A stretch of 16,418 nucleotides of DNA from SIG644 sp045613985 (GTDB lineage: Bacteria > Bacillota > Clostridia > Oscillospirales > CAG-272), in assembly GCA_045613985.1 (NCBI GenBank), contig JAZLCA010000070.1, forward strand, positions 1 through 16,418, given 5' to 3'. Below, in pieces: positions 6,755 through 13,384 of this stretch. The stretch's first letter is position 1, and each line of letters begins with the position of its first letter. Below the pieces are notes generated by a model. It made no database searches. It was not told the DNA's origin and saw nothing but the letters and a program-made list of their open reading frames with translations. Made by a program: the position numbers and the translations under genes.

Positions 6755-7291
6755 ATGCAACGCAAAGATAAATTGACTATTGTCATCAACGGCCGAGGCG
6801 GCGTTGGTAAGGACACGCTGTGTGATTGCGCCGCACAATTTTATCGCGTGCGTAATATCTCCTCCGTGACCCCAATCAAGGAAATTGCGCGTCTTCACGG
6901 CTGGAACGGCGAGAAGGATCTGAAATCGCGCAAGTTTCTGTCTGATTTGAAGCGGGTGTTTACCGAATACAACGACCTGCCCAACCGTTACATGATGGCC
7001 CAACACGCTGAGTTTTTGGAGAGTGACGAGCAGATCCTGTTCGTTCACATCCGCGAGAGCGATCAGATTGCCTCGTTTGTCAAGCAAATGGAAGGACACA
7101 GCGTACTCACCCTGCTCGTCCGCCGCGACGAAGGAAAACCCGTGGAACATTACGGTAATGCCTCGGACGATGACGTGGAATCTTATCCTTACGATTATTA
7201 CTATGACAATGATGCCCCTTTGGAAGAAACTCCCGAGCGCTTTGCCACCCTACTCAAACAAATGGCAAGGGATCATAAACTGACGGTATAA
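6755..7291 (+). CDS. P-loop nucleotide-kinase-like protein, 178 aa
   Basis: A P-loop NGRGGVGKDT (12-21) opens the protein. FVHIRESDQI (97-106) matches the H-I-R-E-x-x-E/Q-I segment seen in deoxynucleoside monophosphate kinase-like and related small P-loop kinases. KEI..LHGWNG and a LSDLK helix (62-66) would form the substrate lid. The C-terminal third is unusually rich in Asp and Tyr (138-155). The substrate cannot be read from the sequence: a nucleotide or another small phosphorylated molecule is possible. The ATG at 6755 has a modest GAGG (6745-6748); a GTG at 6743 is an alternative that adds four residues. It closes the ychF-trmB-truB operon just before the terminator at 7301-7340. Confidence 0.8.
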   Translation: MQRKDKLTIVINGRGGVGKDTLCDCAAQFYRVRNISSVTPIKEIARLHGWNGEKDLKSRKFLSDLKRVFTEYNDLPNRYMMAQHAEFLESDEQILFVHIRESDQIASFVKQMEGHSVLTLLVRRDEGKPVEHYGNASDDDVESYPYDYYYDNDAPLEETPERFATLLKQMARDHKLTV

Positions 7292-7300
7292 CCGCTCAAC

Positions 7301-7340
7301 ATAAAAAATGCCCCCGCTTGTGTGCGGGGGCATTTTTTAT
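7301..7340. terminator. Bidirectional rho-independent terminator
   Basis: A GC-rich stem ATGCCCCCGC/GCGGGGGCAT (7308-7317 with 7324-7333, loop TTGTGT) is flanked by A6 on the left and T6 on the right, so it has a U tract in either direction. It lies 9 bases after the rightward kinase gene and 1 base from the stop of the convergent leftward gene, and therefore ends both transcription units. Confidence 0.95.
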
Positions 7341-7341
7341 A

Positions 7342-9015
7342 TTATTGGATCTCGTAAAGCACTTCAGCCCATTCCTCGGCATTATTAATGATCTCTTCGA
7401 TCATATCCTTATCAATGTCAAGTACAGAGGTGATTTTCTTTTCGGGCGCAGGCATTTTGTCTTCCTTGTCAAAGGTGACCTTTACGTTTATGCCCAAGTC
7501 CTCTATGACCTCGCCGTCTACTTTAATCTTCTTCAGTTCCAAGGTCGATGCATCCTTGTCAACCGTATATTTACCTTCCACAGCATAGGTGCGTACTTCC
7601 GTAGAATCGTACCAGTAGTCATGTTCGGTCATGCTGATCTGCGCCTTGAACTTTTCTTCCTTTTCGTCCAGCTTCAGTGTAAACTTGAATTCGTCTCCTA
7701 CCTGAAGCTTATACTCGGTAACGCCCTTAGTCTCACTATCAACCGTGTACTTTACCTTATAATCGGCGGCATCAATCACGATTTGAGACGTCTTCTTAAT
7801 ACCCTTGGAGCCGAAGTCGATGCTGAACATCTCTTCGACTTCGTCTTCATCGTCGATATCCTTGACGTCTTCGCCCATGATCATCCACAGCTTCATCAGC
7901 TTTGCGGACATCTTGGGAGTAGCCATACAGATGGCAACAAAGGAATCTTCATCCTCATCCTCGATGCTCTCGGTCATTTCTTCAACGGCCTCACCCAGAC
8001 CTTCGATCGCGTCGTCATACATCTCACCGACGTCCATGTCCTCATCGAACTGACCCGTAACCTCCAGAATTTCCGCAAGCTCTTCGTAGTAATCAACGAT
8101 CAGGTCACGCAGATCATCGTCGTCCTTAATATACTCATAAAAATCCTCCACGATGCCACACACCGTCTCGGGAGTGATAATAATGTACACAACTCTTGCC
8201 TCGGTCATACCGTCAGCAAGATCAACTTCCTGCGTCTCAGCCTTAAACTGGGCGTGCTTTTTCAGCCAACCCTTAAATTCATCTACATAACGCTCCGCTA
8301 CCTTGGTAAGATCCTCTTCCAGTTGCTCGGGAAGATCGCCGTCAGCGAACTTACAAAGAGCAAGGAGAGCATCAAACGCCTCTTGAGGCAAAGCATACTC
8401 GCTGTCACTGTCAGGGTTGAAAATAGAATTTTTCAGTTTGGACTCCAGCGATCCTCTCTGTAAACCATATGCACCGTCCAAAATTTCGTCGTTTGCTATG
8501 TAAAGCATCTCACGATCGGCATACATTGAAGCAGTCAATTTAACGTCCACGTCATCGTATGCAAATTCCATACGGATGTCATCTGCCATGCAAGATTCAT
8601 TTTCTGCGTCGAAATAGAATTTAACGTGCGTATCCATATCAACGTCTTCAATGTCACCCTTGGCGGAAAGATCTACCGAACCTTGGGAGAACACCGACAT
8701 AAGATAATCGATCTCGTCTCTGGCAAGAAAATCGTCTGCCAGATTCCCCAATGCACGGTTAGCCACCATGGCGGGAGCGTTGAAAATAGCCAAAGCACCC
8801 ACACCGCCGACCACGGCAATCGCAAGGCAAACAATGAGGGCGATCAGCTTTTTGCTCAAAGCTGCAGCACCGGTTTTAACGGCAGTCGTTGCCATGGCTC
8901 CGCCTCCCATAAAACCGGGATCCATCGGTGCCATCGCAGGCTCGCTCGGTATCTCCGACTGAGGAGTACTGTCAACGGGCATCTCATTTTCGTTCATTTT
9001 GAAATCATCGTTCAT
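7342..9015 (-). CDS. Acidic single-pass membrane protein of unknown function, 557 aa
   Basis: I do not recognise the family with certainty. The N-terminal 50 residues are flexible and rich in Met, Pro and Gly. One membrane segment follows (about 57-78, KKLIALIVCLAIAVVGGVGA) with lysines before it, predicting an N-in topology and a large extracellular domain. That domain is very acidic, with runs such as EDEDED, and alternates beta-strand stretches (TASMYADREMLYIAN, KFTLKLDEKEEKFKAQISM). This pattern is reminiscent of lipoprotein-like ligand or stress-sensor domains. There is no lipobox or peptidase motif. The start at 9015 has GGAAAGAGG (9024-9032) upstream. It has its own consensus promoter and shares the terminator at 7301-7340, so it is a single-gene unit. 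Confidence 0.8.
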   Translation of the reverse strand: MNDDFKMNENEMPVDSTPQSEIPSEPAMAPMDPGFMGGGAMATTAVKTGAAALSKKLIALIVCLAIAVVGGVGALAIFNAPAMVANRALGNLADDFLARDEIDYLMSVFSQGSVDLSAKGDIEDVDMDTHVKFYFDAENESCMADDIRMEFAYDDVDVKLTASMYADREMLYIANDEILDGAYGLQRGSLESKLKNSIFNPDSDSEYALPQEAFDALLALCKFADGDLPEQLEEDLTKVAERYVDEFKGWLKKHAQFKAETQEVDLADGMTEARVVYIIITPETVCGIVEDFYEYIKDDDDLRDLIVDYYEELAEILEVTGQFDEDMDVGEMYDDAIEGLGEAVEEMTESIEDEDEDSFVAICMATPKMSAKLMKLWMIMGEDVKDIDDEDEVEEMFSIDFGSKGIKKTSQIVIDAADYKVKYTVDSETKGVTEYKLQVGDEFKFTLKLDEKEEKFKAQISMTEHDYWYDSTEVRTYAVEGKYTVDKDASTLELKKIKVDGEVIEDLGINVKVTFDKEDKMPAPEKKITSVLDIDKDMIEEIINNAEEWAEVLYEIQ

Positions 9016-9064
9016 TCCGTTATCCTCTTTCCGACCGAATTTGATTCACACGGTCTATACACTC

Positions 9065-9093
9065 ATTATACACGCAGACATCACATTTGTCAA
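9065..9093 (-). promoter_or_regulatory. Perfect consensus sigma-A promoter of the membrane-protein gene
   Basis: On the minus strand, TTGACA (9088-9093) and TATAAT (9065-9070) both match consensus at all six positions and are spaced by 17 bases. Transcription would start near 9058, giving a leader of about 43 bases before the ATG at 9015. Confidence 0.9.
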
Positions 9094-9190
9094 TGCCCGC
9101 GCCAATGACATGGAAAAAAATAATAAAATCATAATATTTTCCGGATATATACAATTCCACCCATACCGCCACGGACAACAACACACAGCG

Positions 9191-10006
9191 TCATCCAAGA
9201 GATCTTACACTCTCTACGGCCCGTCGGATGTTAAAGTCATGATCAACGAGAAGACGTTCCGCCGTCTCCTCATTCACATCAAGAATATCGGCCACAATAC
9301 GAATCATCCGCCCTTTCAGCTTGATGTTGCTGGGGCGCAGGTTAATCATCAAATTTTCATACACATATCCAAGGCGAATCATCACGCCGGTAGAAATCAT
9401 ATTGAGAATCATTTTGTGGGCGCTTCCCGCTTTCATGCGGGTGGAGCCCGTGATCACCTCGGCCCCCGTATCCGGGTGGATGCAAATATCGGCTACACCC
9501 TCGATAGGACAATCCGCATTACAGCTCAACGCTACCGTCAAAGCTCCCATGTCCTTGGCGTATTGCAGACCGCCCAACACGTAAGCCGCACCGCCCGCCG
9601 CCGAGATACCGACCACGGCGTCTTTATCGGTCAGACGGTGGGCAAGCAGATCGGCTCTTGCCGCCTCAGCACTGTCCTCTGCGCCCTCGGCCGCACGGCG
9701 CAAGGCACCGTCGCCGCCCGCAATGATGCCGACAACCAGGTCGGGGGATACCCCGAAAGTCGGGGGACACTCCGAAGCGTCCAGGACGCCCAAGCGCCCC
9801 GACGTACCGCATCCGATATAGAACAGTCGCCCGCCCTCGGCCATGCGCTTGCTGATACCGTCCACCGCTCGACCAATCTCTCCTATCTCACTATCGATGG
9901 CCCGTACGGCATTAAGATTTTCTTTTTGCATCAGCCGCATCATATCTTCCGTCGACATACGGTCAATGTGACGGCTGTTCTCATTACGCATTTCCGTTTT
10001 GATCAT
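9191..10006 (-). CDS. murQ: N-acetylmuramic acid 6-phosphate etherase MurQ
   Basis: MurQ removes the lactyl ether from MurNAc-6-phosphate to give GlcNAc-6-phosphate and D-lactate in peptidoglycan recycling. This 271-residue SIS-fold protein has GCGTSGRLGVLDASECPPTF (66-84 region) and TGSTRMKAGSAHKM. The two catalytic glutamates known in E. coli MurQ (E83, E114) correspond to E79 (DASEC) and E110 (EGAE). Two things are odd. The family loop A-S-G-R-T-P is replaced by A-A-G-G-A-A (9584-9601), and the usual C-terminal tail of about 25 residues after the helical domain is missing. The ATG at 10006 is fixed by AAGGAGG (10013-10019). It overlaps the end of murK by 23 bases, so the two are co-expressed. 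Confidence 0.93.
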   Translation of the reverse strand: MIKTEMRNENSRHIDRMSTEDMMRLMQKENLNAVRAIDSEIGEIGRAVDGISKRMAEGGRLFYIGCGTSGRLGVLDASECPPTFGVSPDLVVGIIAGGDGALRRAAEGAEDSAEAARADLLAHRLTDKDAVVGISAAGGAAYVLGGLQYAKDMGALTVALSCNADCPIEGVADICIHPDTGAEVITGSTRMKAGSAHKMILNMISTGVMIRLGYVYENLMINLRPSNIKLKGRMIRIVADILDVNEETAERLLVDHDFNIRRAVESVRSLG

Positions 10007-10907
10007 GATTTTCCTCCTTGCAAGGCATTCCTGCCAACACAAGCGCCCCCATCACGGGAGAACGCTCTAAAACAGCAATATCGTAAGCGTTCGCCTCGGC
10101 CAATGCCTCCCGAATCATAGGAATCCAAAGGTCTTGCCTTGCCAAAAGCCCTCCCGAAAGCACTACCCGTACGGGACGTTCCTCCGCCGGCAATTTTGCG
10201 CGTGCCGTTTGCAGTGAATGAGCAATAACAGCGGCATTGCTGTGCAGAATCTTCCCCGCCACAGCATCGCCCTTGTCATAAGCCTCAAAAACCAACGGCG
10301 CATAAGAAGCGATTTTGCTTTTTCCACCCTCATACAGCTTCGACAACGCCGAGAGCAAAGACGATACTTTGAGTTGCTCTAACAACATGGGGCGAAGACA
10401 AGTGGACTCTCCGCTTCCCTCCTCGTCCAAAAGAGCCGACACAATAGCGTCGCGTCCGACGGTATAACCGCTGCCACCCGCCTCGAACAGATAGCCGTAG
10501 CCGCCAAGGCGAATCAGCTCGCCGCCTCTCTGAACGAAGGTGACCGATCCCGTTCCCATAATGACAACGATACCGTCTTTTTTGCCCAATCCTGCGGCAA
10601 CGGTATTTTGCGCATCGCTGCCGTTGTCGACGGAAGCAAAACCAAACTTGGAGAGGAAGCCTCTTATGTTCTGTCGGTTCTCCCCCGATATGCCCCCGGC
10701 AATACCGGCAAACATACAAACATCACGGGGCGGTATCTCCCCCAGTATCTCCTGTATTCCTTTTTCAACACAAGCAAGCGCTTCGGGCAAGCCGACGTCC
10801 ATGGGATTGGAGGGACCGAGAATGATTTGACGCAATACCGTTCCTCTATCGTCCGCTAAGCCAAACGCCGTCTTAGTGCCGCCGCCGTCAATTCCTAAAT
10901 AATACAC
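9984..10907 (-). CDS. murK: N-acetylmuramate/N-acetylglucosamine kinase (BadF/BcrA ATPase fold)
   Basis: This 307-residue sugar kinase of the actin-like ATPase fold has phosphate-1 motif GIDGGGTKTA (5-14), a likely catalytic Asp in NGSDAQNT (D98) and phosphate-2 motif IMGTGSVTFV (116-125). The adenosine-binding segment VLSGGLL is near 249-255. BadF/BadG-type kinases beside murQ in Clostridium phosphorylate free MurNAc and GlcNAc at C6 (MurK), which feeds MurQ. That precedent and the 23-base overlap with murQ support the assignment; GlcNAc kinase alone is the alternative. No PTS MurNAc transporter is in the window. The start is GTG at 10907, with AAGGAGG (10918-10924) 10 bases upstream. Confidence 0.85.
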   Translation of the reverse strand: MYYLGIDGGGTKTAFGLADDRGTVLRQIILGPSNPMDVGLPEALACVEKGIQEILGEIPPRDVCMFAGIAGGISGENRQNIRGFLSKFGFASVDNGSDAQNTVAAGLGKKDGIVVIMGTGSVTFVQRGGELIRLGGYGYLFEAGGSGYTVGRDAIVSALLDEEGSGESTCLRPMLLEQLKVSSLLSALSKLYEGGKSKIASYAPLVFEAYDKGDAVAGKILHSNAAVIAHSLQTARAKLPAEERPVRVVLSGGLLARQDLWIPMIREALAEANAYDIAVLERSPVMGALVLAGMPCKEENHDQNGNA

Positions 10908-10930
10908 CCTGAAAACGCCTCCTTACAAGC

Positions 10931-10960
10931 AAAACGGCGTGCTCCGCAGAACACGCCGTT
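10931..10960 (-). terminator. Hairpin between parA and murK, weak terminator or leader element
   Basis: AACGGCGTG/CACGCCGTT arms (10952-10960 and 10933-10941) form a 9-bp GC-rich hairpin in the leftward transcript. It is followed by only a short U run (UUUU at 10934-10931, two of them paired). It lies 37 bases after the parA stop and 8 bases before the murK ribosome binding site. It may end the parA unit partly or control murK; overlapping alternative pairings exist (see findings). Confidence 0.6.
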
Positions 10961-10997
10961 CATGGAAACGTGTTCACACGCTCCGTCTTTACGTTAA

Positions 10998-11783
10998 TTA
11001 AAATTCGATGGTATCGTAAATATCCGACATGACGTCCATAACGGCACGCTTCTGCGACTTTTCGTAAGCGGTTAGTTTGGACACATCCTCATCGAACACG
11101 GCAACACCCTTTTGCTGCAACGACTTGATGATCGTCTTGTCGGGCATCAAAGGCAGAAGCACTGCTTCAGGAACATTGTCGCGGATAAGAGCCTTAAGCT
11201 CCTTGAGAGCTACACCGGGAACCGACTTGGTCTTGGAATAACCGTTGGGCAATATGTAGCGGATCTTTTCCAAAGGAAGATCGTTATCGACAAAATACTG
11301 CAGCGTGTTATAGAAACCGTTGACGCCCAGCTTGTTCAACTCAACGATGAGCATCAAGAGATCGGTGCGCTCCAGAAGAATTTCAGTGGTACGGTTGGAC
11401 GAAGGGGGCAAATCGAAGAAGACGAAATCGAAGCCCGCCTGCAACTGCATGATAGCACCAACAAAGTTGCGCTCGAAGGAACGCTCCAGCGTCAGCTTTT
11501 TGGACAGCATATCGGTATTGAGCGTCTTGACACCGTACAGATTTTCGCGCAAAGGAATGAGAACGTCCTCCTCGGCACAGGTATCTGCCACGAAATGCTC
11601 CAAATAGTTATCGTCGCGCTCAAACACCTTGGAAGAAAGACCGAACATCTCAAACAGCGAGTTCTGGTCGTCGATACTGATGACAAGCACCCGCTTGCCC
11701 ATAGAAGTCAGGTAACCGGCAAATTCACCGGTAACGGTCGTTTTACCGACACCGCCCTTTTTACAGAAAAAACTGATCAACAT
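10998..11783 (-). CDS. ParA/Soj-family ATPase
   Basis: A ParA-type deviant Walker A, KKGGVGKTT (8-16), starts the 261-residue protein, with the signature lysine before the GGVGKT. The A' motif SIDDQNS (36-42) and switch II FDLPPSS (123-129) with D124 complete the ATPase site. ParA proteins dimerise on ATP, bind DNA or membrane non-specifically, and position a cargo such as DNA or a protein cluster. The C-terminus lacks an amphipathic MinD-type membrane helix. There is no recognisable ParB in the window. The upstream gene overlaps it by 7 bases and is the likely partner. The ATG at 11783 has AAGGAGG (11793-11799). The cargo cannot be inferred from the sequence. Confidence 0.9.
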   Translation of the reverse strand: MLISFFCKKGGVGKTTVTGEFAGYLTSMGKRVLVISIDDQNSLFEMFGLSSKVFERDDNYLEHFVADTCAEEDVLIPLRENLYGVKTLNTDMLSKKLTLERSFERNFVGAIMQLQAGFDFVFFDLPPSSNRTTEILLERTDLLMLIVELNKLGVNGFYNTLQYFVDNDLPLEKIRYILPNGYSKTKSVPGVALKELKALIRDNVPEAVLLPLMPDKTIIKSLQQKGVAVFDEDVSKLTAYEKSQKRAVMDVMSDIYDTIEF

Positions 11784-12442
11784 TTGATACGTCCTCCTTT
11801 TTCTTCAATGACTGCCGCCATAGCGTCGAACGCCTCGGGATTTTCCAGGAAAATGCGGGTCATCAGTGCGTTTTCTATAATGGTGGAAAGCTTTTGTTCG
11901 GGATGCAACAGCTGTGCCAGACGGCAAACGTCACGGCTGACCGTACCCAGTACGATACGGCGAGATACGTTGCCTCGCAGGGAAAATCTCGAGGCCAACT
12001 CGAAGTCTTCCATCGTCGGGAAGGGTTTCTCATCCTCGATCACTTCGGTCGCCTCCGGCACGTCGTCTCGCTTCACCGTGGGAACAAAGCTTGTCGGTGC
12101 CTGCGCGAAAGCTACGGCTGTGTCCGCGGTGTCTTGCTCCATTTGCTCCTCTTCGTCCAGTACGACCGACTCCAGCCAGTCGTCCGTCAAATCAGGCTCG
12201 GCAACGTCGAGCGTTTGGAGGGCGGGCTTGGAAAATTCAGAAGCTTTTTTGATGCGCGACACCGTCGCAGGAGCGGCTTGCTTTGCGGGTGCAGAAGGAA
12301 TCGCCTGCGTTGTTTTCATAGGCTCCTCGGCTACTTTGGGCGCCTGTGTTTGAGATTTGGACGCTACAGGCCGATCACGACGGATCTCGCCCTCTTTTGC
12401 GGCCTCTTCCTTAAGTGCCAGAGGATTGGTTCTTTTCTGCAT
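11777..12442 (-). CDS. Putative ParA partner, disordered with small C-terminal domain, 221 aa
   Basis: The first 150 residues are low-complexity: basic at the start (1-70, many K/R/A/P), then strongly acidic (80-140, with DEEEQMEQD). Residues about 155-205 look folded: a strand (RRIVLGTV), then two helices (SRDVCRLAQLLH and KLSTIIENALMTRIFLEN). This resembles a ribbon-helix-helix-like layout and the C-terminus of DUF3408-type proteins, which sit next to ParA in Bacteroidetes conjugative elements. That similarity is by eye only. The start at 12442 has GAGGTG (12448-12453) 5 bases upstream. The 7-base overlap with the ParA gene and a shared promoter suggest the two proteins work together. Confidence 0.7.
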   Translation of the reverse strand: MQKRTNPLALKEEAAKEGEIRRDRPVASKSQTQAPKVAEEPMKTTQAIPSAPAKQAAPATVSRIKKASEFSKPALQTLDVAEPDLTDDWLESVVLDEEEQMEQDTADTAVAFAQAPTSFVPTVKRDDVPEATEVIEDEKPFPTMEDFELASRFSLRGNVSRRIVLGTVSRDVCRLAQLLHPEQKLSTIIENALMTRIFLENPEAFDAMAAVIEEKGGRIKC

Positions 12443-12499
12443 AATGACACCTCGCTTCATCCATTCATCCGAAGTACTTTGCGGATGATATAACAATTC

Positions 12500-12528
12500 A
12501 TTGTAGCATACTTTTTCCGCTTTGGCAA
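12500..12528 (-). promoter_or_regulatory. Promoter of the ParA-partner operon
   Basis: On the minus strand, TTGCCA (12523-12528) and TACAAT (12500-12505) are separated by 17 bases, with an extended -10 TG one base before the hexamer. An inverted repeat ACAAT-TC-ATTGT (12493-12504) covers the -10 and the start site near 12493, a suitable place for an operator. Confidence 0.8.
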
Positions 12529-12588
12529 TAGCCTTTTGGGAAATTCATACGTATTTTCATAAAAAAAGCATATTTTTAATACAAAAAA

Positions 12589-13176
12589 TCATCTCAAGGA
12601 CGGCATTCTCTCGAATTCCGAGCTCAACAGTGAGCAATATCCGATCGTTCGGTAAGTCCCTTTGATGAGCATGCTGTCACGATGATACCCTTCAAACGTC
12701 ATGCCCAGCTTTTGCATAACACGCAGTGAAGCGGTATTTTCCTGCATAAATCTCGCTTCGACACGATGAAGCAAAAGATTGTCAAAACCAAATGCAAGTA
12801 CGGCCCGCACTGCCTCAACCGCAATTCCCTGTCCCCAATAATCGGGATTTAAGACATAACCAATTTCGGCAGAATCATCCGGACAGCTAAAGGAAGTAAA
12901 ACCGCAAGTACCTATCATTCGGTTGTTTGCTTTGTAGATCACAGCCCAATCGTAAAAGCTTCCCGTAGCATAACGGGTAGAGAGGTAGCGCAGGTAGTCC
13001 CGTGTATAATAAATATCCGGGTGAGGCGACCAACGCAAATATTTCGTTACGTCGACACGGCGAGCATACTCATACATATCCTCGGCATCCCCCAGACGCA
13101 TCCGGCGCAGCGTCAAGCGCTCGGTGTGAAGCTCAGGCATATTGGAAAAAATACGGCAAATCAGTTCTTTTTTCAC
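12589..13176 (-). CDS. GNAT family N-acetyltransferase (RimJ/RimL-like)
   Basis: The protein has the typical opening LHTERLTLRRM (16-26) of RimJ/RimL-like GNATs and the acetyl-CoA pyrophosphate loop GQGIAVEAV (115-123). The late signature ARFMQENTASLRVMQKLGM (141-159) contains the conserved Asn-x-x-S helix. Members acetylate protein N-termini, antibiotics or small amines; the substrate here cannot be told. The start is taken as GTG at 13176 because AAGGAG (13184-13189) lies 7 bases upstream. The family-typical ATG at 13140 has no ribosome binding site, so this protein carries about 12 extra N-terminal residues. It has its own promoter and is transcribed away from the Gfo/Idh gene. Confidence 0.9.
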   Translation of the reverse strand: MKKELICRIFSNMPELHTERLTLRRMRLGDAEDMYEYARRVDVTKYLRWSPHPDIYYTRDYLRYLSTRYATGSFYDWAVIYKANNRMIGTCGFTSFSCPDDSAEIGYVLNPDYWGQGIAVEAVRAVLAFGFDNLLLHRVEARFMQENTASLRVMQKLGMTFEGYHRDSMLIKGTYRTIGYCSLLSSEFERMPSLR

Positions 13177-13214
13177 GCGGATATCTCCTTGGTGATGATT
13201 CTATTATCCGAATC

Positions 13215-13243
13215 ATTATAAATCAGGACATGGAAAAAAGCAA
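13215..13243 (-). promoter_or_regulatory. Promoter of the GNAT gene
   Basis: On the minus strand, TTGCTT (13238-13243) and TATAAT (13215-13220) are spaced by 17 bases. The start would be near 13208, about 32 bases before the GTG. It is one of two divergent promoters in the 208-base gap. Confidence 0.75.
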
Positions 13244-13304
13244 GAGTTTTGGAAAAAGTTTGCTCAAAACACTTCAAAAGATTAAAAAAAGAATCAAACA
13301 GCCC

Positions 13305-13333
13305 TTGAAAAAATCTCCGCTCTGCTGTATAAT
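13305..13333 (+). promoter_or_regulatory. Promoter of the oxidoreductase-coaE-transglycosylase operon
   Basis: TTGAAA (13305-13310) and TATAAT (13328-13333) are 17 bases apart. Transcription would begin near 13340, inside the AT-rich inverted repeat at 13335-13354, leaving a leader of about 45 bases to the ATG at 13385. Confidence 0.85.
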
Positions 13334-13334
13334 A

Positions 13335-13354
13335 ATATAATAGGTGTATTATAT
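13335..13354. repeat. 8-bp inverted repeat at the start site of the oxidoreductase operon
   Basis: ATATAATA (13335-13342) and TATTATAT (13347-13354) are perfect inverted repeats around GGTG. They overlap the predicted transcription start, as an operator would, but AT-only arms can arise by chance. Confidence 0.4.
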
Positions 13355-13384
13355 CTGCAATCGCGCACGAAAGGAGCATCGGTC

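Noticed and set aside
7318..8463. 381-codon rightward open frame opposite the membrane-protein gene
   Set aside because: It starts inside the terminator and is rich in Leu/Phe/His as an antisense of an acidic protein. The leftward gene has a perfect promoter, an RBS and a membrane segment.
9100..9190. Terminator after murQ
   Set aside because: The minus strand has a T-rich tract but only a 5-bp AT stem before it, so it is not supported.
8999..10120. 373-codon rightward open frame opposite murQ
   Set aside because: murQ and murK on the other strand are certain by motif, and this frame shows only low-complexity translation.
11112..12353. 413-codon rightward open frame opposite the ParA operon
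   Set aside because: The ParA Walker motifs and paired ribosome binding sites are on the minus strand. The rightward frame is Ser-rich and without motifs.
12541..12590. Terminator after the GNAT gene
   Set aside because: Only AT-only stems (6 bp) with a T run are found, too weak to call.
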